A stretch of 21,341 nucleotides of DNA from an uncultured Flavobacteriales bacterium (GTDB taxonomy: Bacteria; Bacteroidota; Bacteroidia; Flavobacteriales_E; Vicingaceae). The stretch is taken from NCBI GenBank assembly GCA_937925525.1, contig CALALS010000083.1:1-21341 (forward strand). Direction: 5' to 3'. How positions within the stretch are numbered: the first letter of the stretch is position 1; each line of letters begins with the position of its first letter. The notes beneath the pieces are model-generated. The model did no database searches and was not told where the DNA came from. It saw nothing but the letters and a program-made list of their open reading frames with translations. The translations under genes were made by a program, and so were the position numbers. Positions 16,901-21,341 of this stretch are shown here, one piece after another.

Positions 16901-18347
16901 CTTGGTAAACTCGTCCGTTATATGTGTACTGAAATGCAACGGCTAAAACCTGATCGTTTTGTAAAGATGTATTTAAGGAAATATATCCTAGTTGGGGGTT
17001 TAAAGTATACTGAGAAGGGTCAAGCAGAATAGCGTTTTCTACAATTTCATAATCAGTTGCATTTACAAACCCAAGATTGGTTAAATCAACTATTGCTTTA
17101 CTTGTGTTTCTGAAGTTTCCTGCATATCCTCCATTTAGGTTTGCATATAAATTATTTGAATTATTGGTAGGAATAAGTACTCCGGAACTCGTAATCTTAG
17201 ATTTGTTAAATATATTGGTCGGGTCGCCCTCTCCTAAATCCATGAACGCTAAAACATTTCTTGTATTTTGTGTAGTAAAGTTTGTGTTAGTTTTCCAAAC
17301 TTCCACTTTTGTGATTGTAACTCTTGAGTTAATAACCGGAGGGGATGCTAGGGCAGTTTCATAGTTATCTCTAAAATATTGAGATAAGAAATAGTGTTTA
17401 TTCGCTTCGTAATCTGCTGCCGACTTTTCAAATTTTTGAATTTGAGCACCTCCCGTAATTTCAATATCTTTTTTCTCTCCTTTTTCTTGTGATAATATAC
17501 TTGTTACTGTTAATCGTCCGAACTTCATTTCGGTTTTTATTCCAAAAAGAGTTTGGCTACCGGTAATTAAAGAACCCTTTAATGGTAACGAAACGTTACC
17601 TGCTTCAATTTTTTGTAAGATTTCATCTTCATATCCGGTATATTCTACCTTCATTTGATTTTCAAAGTCAAATGTAGCTTCAGTATTAAAACTGGTAGTT
17701 AGCTTCATTTTGTCACCAATATTTCCAATTACGTTTAATTGTATTCGTTCATCAAAATCAAAAATGGTTGTTCTTCTTTGATTAACAGGTAAGATAGGAT
17801 TGTCTCTTCTTGAAATATTAACCCCCAATTTTATTTCTGCGGTTCCTTGTGGCCTAATATCAATAGTATTGCCCCCAAATATACTTTCAAACGCCTTGCT
17901 ATTTACTTTTAAAGATGGAGCAAATCCTTTGGTTTCTTCTTGAGTTTCTTCAAGTGATTTTTGTTTCCAGTATTCTCTATTTGCCTTCTTTAAATCATAT
18001 TGAAGATATTCTTCATAGGTCATCAATTCGGGTCTTCTGTAATCCCTTTCCCCTAGTTTCTCTGAATAAGTATAAGTACCTGTTTCTGGGTCATATTCAT
18101 ATCCCGTTTTAATGTTAGATGGTTTGTTTCCATACAATCCACCACTTTCATTTTCGTTAAAAGGATAAATTAATTCCGGAGAATCTACAGGAAAATTTAG
18201 TGCTTCATAAAATGAAGTAGTATAATTTTTTTCAAAGCCTTCTTTTTCTTTGGCTGATGAGTTAGAGCTGAGCAATAACCATCCTATACCAACAAAAAAG
18301 GCAACGGCAAATAAGTGTTTTAACTTATATGTCTTTAGATGTGCGAT
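10989..18347 (-). CDS. sprA: T9SS outer-membrane translocon SprA (Sov)
   Basis: SprA is the giant outer-membrane barrel through which T9SS substrates leave the cell; in gliding species it is also needed for motility. The product is about 2,450 residues, the normal size. It has long stretches of amphipathic beta-strands and the family motif YIDDFEGS (residues 802-809 counted from TTG at 18275). It ends in a barrel strand (AGISLRFNLAQ). The first standard start codon, TTG at 18275, would remove the signal peptide. The frame is open upstream to the ruvA stop and encodes a basic stretch (AHLKTYKLKH), a hydrophobic core (LFAVAFFVGIGWLLL) and a cleavage site (SSNSSA, then KE). It has no ATG, GTG or TTG, so I place the start at ATC 18347-18345, three bases after the ruvA stop. 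A Lys/Glu/Arg-rich segment lies near residues 1899-1964. The identity is firm; the start is inferred. Confidence 0.93.
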   Translation of the reverse strand: MAHLKTYKLKHLFAVAFFVGIGWLLLSSNSSAKEKEGFEKNYTTSFYEALNFPVDSPELIYPFNENESGGLYGNKPSNIKTGYEYDPETGTYTYSEKLGERDYRRPELMTYEEYLQYDLKKANREYWKQKSLEETQEETKGFAPSLKVNSKAFESIFGGNTIDIRPQGTAEIKLGVNISRRDNPILPVNQRRTTIFDFDERIQLNVIGNIGDKMKLTTSFNTEATFDFENQMKVEYTGYEDEILQKIEAGNVSLPLKGSLITGSQTLFGIKTEMKFGRLTVTSILSQEKGEKKDIEITGGAQIQKFEKSAADYEANKHYFLSQYFRDNYETALASPPVINSRVTITKVEVWKTNTNFTTQNTRNVLAFMDLGEGDPTNIFNKSKITSSGVLIPTNNSNNLYANLNGGYAGNFRNTSKAIVDLTNLGFVNATDYEIVENAILLDPSQYTLNPQLGYISLNTSLQNDQVLAVAFQYTYNGRVYQVGEFSTDGITPPDALQLKLVKGTNLNTKIPLWDLMMKNVYSIGAYNLTAKDFIFNVWYLNTATGVEIPFIPEGSVKSRPLITVLNLDKINTNSLPYSDGVFDFIPNVTVNPQNGRIYFPVLEPFGSHLRRQFSSSEAALADKYAFDSLYTTTQTLASQDANKNRFTFKGQYSSSTSSDISLNALNIPQGSIVVTAGGRQLVENVDYTVDYNLGRVKILNEGILQSGQSIKISLQNNSLFAVQTKGLMGSRFDYKFNDKLNVGGTILNYSERPITRKISIGNEPVNNTIWGVDGTYTTEAPILTRIADLLPLYSTKEMSSLTVQGEFAHLLPGNSRAIGKDGTSYIDDFEGSQSSIDMRSIGNWVLASTPQKQTDLFPEGNLVNDVTYGYNRAKLAWYIIDPLFWRADNTTPEHIKNDNDIQSNHYQRQVLETEVFPNKNLQNNIVTNISMLDLAYYPEERGPYNYDVQPTAYSAGLDPTTGKLASPTTRWGGIMRKVDVTDFESSNIQYVQFWMMDPFNPEDGDPNHSGGDLYLNLGNISEDILRDGKKSFENGLPTNLSDAQDLSGDTISSWGRVPAGQSLVNAFDNNADARPFQDVGLDGLRDEEEAQFFTNYLNAITGFVNASAQQQFTDDPSGDNFHYFRGTDYDNQQLDILERYKMFNGMEGNSPTDAQSTESYPTNATTLPDVEDINQTNNLDQSENYFQYRIRLTPQDVNPNNIGNNYITNVASRTVNTPNGSKTVNWYQFKIPVFSPDKVVGDINDFRSIRFMRIFLKGFSKPVIVRFARVDLLRGEWRKYNESLLDPGEYIGTDDGNTAFDINAVNLEENSDKDPVNYVIPPEIQREIDPSNSFGTIRQLNEQSLQLNVCNLNDGDVRAAFRKFNLDIRRYKRIKAFAHVNVGTDGSPLNDGDVSLIVRFGTDFNNNYYEYEIPMRVTPPGNYDTNNETDQRTVWPLENELDLEFQKFLDLKLARNADLLVPGSGASNIKAYEKADGNNTIRVKGNPNLAEVEVIMFGIKNPKAGPDRPNDDGLAKCAELWVNELRLSEFDNKGGWATIGRATAQVADLGTVTLSGAYSTPGFGSIEQKVNERQQEYRKSYDLSTNVELGKFVPEKINVSIPMYYGVSEGWVQPRFNPLAPDLEFDEFVQSVPDREQQDSIKVRSETYNKTRSINFTNVRKNKSPTKKKDHFYDIENFAVSYAYSETFMRDINTEKDFTKTYRGGLTYNYNNNPKNYKPFKSVKFMKGKSWNIVKDFNFYLMPKQFSMQNSIARTYTERKTRNNTGFDFEMPEFYQKNFTWIRDYSLRHDFTKSLTFDYQATNNAIIEEAQKKGGRVDDAYEDEYQEWRDSVWTSVKNFGLNTQFHQGFNFNYNVPINKIPLLNWVTVNTRYSGNFDWQRAPVGADSVGHTLQNSNAASVNGQFNMTTLYHKIPYFKELDQRRKTKKQIEDKRKKRKEKREKKKEERKAKREAKKGGEPLPPKQPEKKEEKKPEESKEEKKNKNDKIPFRPQDELARMILSVKNLSFTYSNNRGTSLPGYRFETYMMGFESGFNAPSYPFVLGFQEPDYLSEFSEKNWLVRNPALVYNYGKTQTENYSARATIRPWNSLRIELNANKNYSENFSQPYYFNDTTQLLDFNTTPTFSGNMSVSYLTWKTAFVNVTDAKKEYFSQVFQNFLDSRDEISQRLGAENDSSRFVDANGYSDGYGNTQQDVLMYAFMAGYSGSDPTKMKLHTVKSQLPLPNWRITFDGLSKWAPLKDIFQSVSLNHGYRSSFNVSSFTRNLNYQGDDQGNAYARDMINGNIISENLITGVSISEQLSPLIGIDTRLKNSLNLRFEYRKDRNVSLSMANNQVTLTKGNEFVVGTGYKFKNLKLFKVGPDRRQLQSDLDVRTDFSIRDNLTVIRLISDGSNQVTSGQNIWSLKITADYRISRSLNVQAYFDRVFTKPKTSASYPTGNTNAGISLRFNLAQ

Positions 18348-18350
18348 TTT

Positions 18351-18935
18351 TTATAAATTTTTTAAAGCAAGCTTGATGAGTTCTTCAACACGGGCTTTTC
18401 CTTCTACATCTTGAAATGCTTTGTTTATTGCTTTTTCAGCTATATTTTTCTGAAAGCCTAAAGCAACCAGTGCTGTTAACGCTTCTTCTTTAACTGTATT
18501 GTGTGACAAGATATTTTCTGCCGTTTTTAAACTCACTTTCCCAAATTTATCTTTTAAATCCAGGATTACTCGTTGGGCAGTTTTTGGCCCTATACCTTTA
18601 ATACTCTTAATTAGAGAAACATTTTCATTTACGATAGCCGATTTAATTTCATCAGCAGAAAGGGATGATAACATCATCATAGCGGTTGAAGATCCGATGC
18701 CTGACACGGAGATTAGATGACGAAATAGTTCTCTTTCCTCTGCTTCATAAAACCCATAAAGGATATGAGCATCTTCTCTAACAATTAACTGAGTTAGTAA
18801 TTTACATGACTCTTTGTCAGAAATTTTAGAATAGGTGTTTAATGAAATGTTTAAATGATATCCTACTCCATTGCAGTCAATTACAACATGGGTAGGGTAT
18901 TTTTCTGTTATTAATCCTTTAATGTGGGCTATCAT
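18351..18935 (-). CDS. ruvA: Holliday junction branch migration protein RuvA
   Basis: The 194-residue RuvA binds four-way DNA junctions as a tetramer and loads the RuvB helicase for branch migration. All three domains are visible. The N-terminal OB fold opens with MIAHIKGLI and includes the acidic pin residues Glu54 and Asp55 in REDAHILYGF. The middle domain has two helix-hairpin-helix motifs (SVSGIGSSTAMMML at 76-89, SIKGIGPKTAQRVI at 111-124). The C-terminal RuvB-binding domain is at about 150-194. The ATG overlaps the maeB stop as TAATG, indicating coupled translation. The sprA reading frame continues in phase right after the ruvA TAA. No ruvB or ruvC is present in the window. Confidence 0.97.
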   Translation of the reverse strand: MIAHIKGLITEKYPTHVVIDCNGVGYHLNISLNTYSKISDKESCKLLTQLIVREDAHILYGFYEAEERELFRHLISVSGIGSSTAMMMLSSLSADEIKSAIVNENVSLIKSIKGIGPKTAQRVILDLKDKFGKVSLKTAENILSHNTVKEEALTALVALGFQKNIAEKAINKAFQDVEGKARVEELIKLALKNL

Positions 18936-21205
18936 TATTGTCTTGTTTGAGCATCAACTACTGCAATAGTAACCATATTTACAATTTCTCTGATAGAACT
19001 TCCCATTTGTAATACATGAACAGGCTTTTTCATCCCCAACAGAATAGGTCCTATAGTTTCTGCTTTATTAATTTCCTGAACCATTTTATAGGCTATATTT
19101 CCGGCACTTAAATTAGGGAAAATAAAGGTGTTTGTGCGTTTTCCGGCTAAATTAGAAAATGGATAGACTTCTTGCATTAACTCAGTATTAACGGCAAAAT
19201 TTGCTTGTATTTCTCCATCAACAACTATTTCAGGGTGGTTTTGATTTAATATTTCCACAGCCTTTCTCATTTTAACCGCATCTTCGCCATCTGATGATCC
19301 AAAGTTTGAATAGGATAACAAAGCAATATGTGGTTTAACTCTGAATCGCTCAACAATTTTAGCTGTTAGCAAGGTTATATCTACAATATCTTGGGCTGAT
19401 GGATTTATATTAACGGTAGTATCGGCAAAGAAATAAGGCCCATTTTTAGAAATAATGACATACATACCGGCTATTTTATCAACGCCATCATCTTTTCCTA
19501 TTACCTGAAGAGCCGGCTTTATTGTTGAAGGGTAATTTCTGGTAATTCCCGAAATCATTGCATCGGCTTTACCGGCATCTACCATTGCAGAACCATAATA
19601 ATTTCTTTCACGCATAAATTTAATTGCTTCGAACTTTGTCAAACCTTTACGCTTTCTTTTGTCGTGAAATATGGTGCCGTACTTTTCTCTGTTTTTCCTT
19701 TCCTTTTCTGATTTAGAGTCAATTATTTCTGTACCGTCTAAGTCTAGTTGGTACTCTTCAATAAGTTGATGTATTTTCTTTTCGTTGCCAAGAAGTATTG
19801 GAACAGCTATTCCTTCATCTTTTACAATTTGAGCTGCTTTTAAAATTTTATAGTTATCTGCCTCCGCAAAAACTACTTTTTTAGGATTTAACTTTGCTTT
19901 TTGGGTTATGTTTTTAATTAGCTTATTATCCAAGCCCATTCTGGTTTCAAGTTCTTCTTTGTACTTTGCCCAATTAGTTATTTTTTTCTTTGCCACACCT
20001 GATGCAATAGCTGCTTTTGCAACAGCCGGAGCTACTGTAGTTAGTAGTCTTGGGTCTAATGGTTTCGGAATAATAAAATCCTTTCCAAAAGATAAATTAA
20101 CTTCTCCGTAAGCTTGATTAACCTCTTCAGGAACAGATTCCTTGGCCAAAGTAGCAATAGCTTTAGTAGCTGCTAACTTCATTTCTTCATTAATCCTTGA
20201 TGCCATTACATCCATTGCTCCTCTAAAAATAAAAGGGAAGCCAAGTACATTATTAACTTGGTTAGGGTTATCTGAACGACCTGTTGCCATTATTATATCA
20301 GGTCTTGCATCAGTAGCATCTTTATAGGAAATTTCAGGGTCAGGATTTGCAAGGGCAAAAACAATTGGGTTTTTGGCCATGCTCTTAATCATTGATTTAT
20401 TTACAACTCCGCCTTTAGACAAGCCCAAAAACACATCGGCTCCTTTTAAAGCATCTGCTAATGTTTTTAGCTTAGTATCTATGGCAAATTTCTTTTTGCT
20501 TGCATCTAAATCTTTTCTTGATTTATTAATTACGCCCTTACTATCAAGCATTATAATGTTCTTGTTTTTTACTCCAAGCGACATCCACAACTTAATACAA
20601 GAAATAGCAGCGGCTCCTGCACCATTAACTACTACTTTTATTTTGCCCATACTTTTTCCGGAAAGTTCAACGGCATTAATTAAAGCAGCACCGCTAATAA
20701 TAGCAGTTCCATGTTGGTCATCATGCATTACGGGAATAGAAAGCTCTTCCTTTAATCTTTTTTCAATTTCAAAACATTCGGGAGCTTTAATGTCTTCTAA
20801 ATTTATTCCTCCGAAAGTGGGAGAAATTGCTTTTACGGTTTCAACAAACTTATCTACGTCAGAAGCATCCACTTCAATATCAAACACATCAATATCCGCA
20901 AAAATTTTAAAAAGTAAACCCTTTCCTTCCATAACAGGCTTAGCAGCATGAGGGCCAATATCTCCTAAACCAAGAACAGCTGTTCCGTTAGAAATAACCG
21001 CTACCAAGTTACTTTTAGCCGTATATTTATATACCTCATCCTGATTTTTTGCAATTTCTTTGCATGGTTCAGCAACTCCGGGTGAATATGCCAAAGATAA
21101 ATCTCTCTGAGAATTGTAAGGTTTAGTAGGGTTTATCTCTATCTTACCCGGTCGTCCTTGTGAATGATAATCTAACGCTTCTTGTACTCTTCTATTTTTT
21201 GGCAT
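18935..21205 (-). CDS. maeB: NADP-type malic enzyme with phosphotransacetylase-like C-terminal domain
   Basis: The 756-residue MaeB-type malic enzyme oxidatively decarboxylates malate to pyruvate and produces NADPH. The malic N-terminal domain has SQRDLSLAYSPGVAEPCKE (32-50, with the presumed general acid Tyr40) and GKGLLFK. Metal ligands are in NLEDIK (Glu137, Asp138) and MHDDQHGTAI (Asp162). The Rossmann nucleotide motif NGAGAAA is at 194-200. From about 436 a phosphate acetyltransferase-like domain follows (KKVVFAEADNYKILKAAQIV), which in MaeB is regulatory and senses acetyl-CoA rather than being a separate active enzyme. Length and domain order are typical. It is the first gene of the leftward cluster, divergent from a sirtuin gene. 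NADP rather than NAD use is inferred from family membership. Confidence 0.95.
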   Translation of the reverse strand: MPKNRRVQEALDYHSQGRPGKIEINPTKPYNSQRDLSLAYSPGVAEPCKEIAKNQDEVYKYTAKSNLVAVISNGTAVLGLGDIGPHAAKPVMEGKGLLFKIFADIDVFDIEVDASDVDKFVETVKAISPTFGGINLEDIKAPECFEIEKRLKEELSIPVMHDDQHGTAIISGAALINAVELSGKSMGKIKVVVNGAGAAAISCIKLWMSLGVKNKNIIMLDSKGVINKSRKDLDASKKKFAIDTKLKTLADALKGADVFLGLSKGGVVNKSMIKSMAKNPIVFALANPDPEISYKDATDARPDIIMATGRSDNPNQVNNVLGFPFIFRGAMDVMASRINEEMKLAATKAIATLAKESVPEEVNQAYGEVNLSFGKDFIIPKPLDPRLLTTVAPAVAKAAIASGVAKKKITNWAKYKEELETRMGLDNKLIKNITQKAKLNPKKVVFAEADNYKILKAAQIVKDEGIAVPILLGNEKKIHQLIEEYQLDLDGTEIIDSKSEKERKNREKYGTIFHDKRKRKGLTKFEAIKFMRERNYYGSAMVDAGKADAMISGITRNYPSTIKPALQVIGKDDGVDKIAGMYVIISKNGPYFFADTTVNINPSAQDIVDITLLTAKIVERFRVKPHIALLSYSNFGSSDGEDAVKMRKAVEILNQNHPEIVVDGEIQANFAVNTELMQEVYPFSNLAGKRTNTFIFPNLSAGNIAYKMVQEINKAETIGPILLGMKKPVHVLQMGSSIREIVNMVTIAVVDAQTRQ

Positions 21206-21226
21206 TTTACAATTTTAATAAGCCTG

Positions 21227-21234
21227 TAAAGGTA
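21227..21234 (-). promoter_or_regulatory. Possible -7 box (TACCTTTA) of the maeB-ruvA-sprA unit
   Basis: TACCTTTA on the minus strand matches TAnnTTTG in 7 of 8 positions and ends 21 nt before the maeB ATG. It is the best candidate promoter in the 86-bp gap to the divergent sirtuin gene. Confidence 0.35.
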
Positions 21235-21291
21235 AAAATTTGAACTGAAAGGAAAATATCCTTATTTTGGAAAGATTTTTAGATAAAGTCC

Positions 21292-21341
21292 ATGCAAAAA
21301 ATAGTGGTATTTACAGGTGCGGGAGTAAGTGCAGAAAGCGG
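21292..21341 (+). CDS. Sirtuin-type NAD-dependent deacylase, 5' fragment only
   Basis: ATG at 21292 opens a reading frame that runs off the right edge after 16 codons. The visible N-terminus, MQKIVVFTGAGVSAESG (the last residue from a partial codon), matches the NAD-binding GAGxSAxSG motif at the start of bacterial CobB/Sir2 deacylases, which remove acyl groups from protein lysines. It is divergent from maeB. The fragment is short but the motif is distinctive; completeness and subfamily cannot be judged here. Confidence 0.8.
   Translation, partial: MQKIVVFTGAGVSAES

Noticed and set aside
20373..20951. A 192-codon + strand open frame within maeB
   Set aside because: It lies wholly antisense to conserved malic enzyme domains, and its composition is explained by the maeB codons. 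Nothing suggests a separate gene.
1..21341. CRISPR arrays, insertion sequences, prophage, tRNA or rRNA genes
   Set aside because: No spaced direct repeats, transposase-like proteins, terminal inverted repeats or RNA gene signatures were seen. Almost the whole window is accounted for by housekeeping and secreted-protein genes.

Overview
The window is ordinary-looking chromosomal DNA, AT-rich, from a member of the Bacteroidota, most likely a Flavobacteriia-type lineage. Four things support this. It encodes SprA/Sov, the outer-membrane translocon of the type IX secretion system (T9SS), which is specific to this phylum. Three proteins carry T9SS type A C-terminal sorting domains (YPNPA or FPNPA motif, then a beta-rich tail). 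Start codons lack Shine-Dalgarno sequences. Several genes are preceded by the Bacteroidota -7 promoter box TAnnTTTG. No RNA genes, mobile elements, CRISPR arrays or phage genes were seen, and no gene-free stretch exceeds 300 bases.

Left part (1-3439): the 5' three quarters of an EamA/DMT-type transporter gene runs leftward out of the window. It is divergent from dxs, which encodes the first enzyme of the MEP isoprenoid pathway. dxs converges on, and overlaps by 11 bp, a gene for an uncharacterised T9SS-exported protein.

Middle part (3542-9403): three tightly spaced genes on the + strand form a likely operon that ends in a strong bidirectional terminator. They encode a T9SS-exported lamin-tail-domain protein, a TonB-dependent outer-membrane receptor, and a large T9SS-exported endonuclease I. 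Together they look like a cell-surface system that binds, cuts and imports extracellular nucleic acid. The import part is inference.

Right part (9421-21205): a long leftward cluster, transcribed in the order maeB, ruvA, sprA, gcvH, vanZ-like, tonB. maeB and ruvA overlap as TAATG. ruvA and sprA lie in the same reading frame, separated by a single stop codon. gcvH has its own good promoter inside the end of sprA, and the vanZ-like gene begins with TTG directly after the gcvH stop. At the right edge the first 16 codons of a sirtuin-type deacylase read rightward.

The genes fit together functionally. SprA would export the lamin-tail protein, the nuclease and the 288-residue protein, and the TonB protein could energise the receptor. 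The most unusual point is the start of sprA. No ATG, GTG or TTG lies upstream of its signal-peptide coding stretch, so translation probably starts at a non-canonical codon coupled to the ruvA stop.
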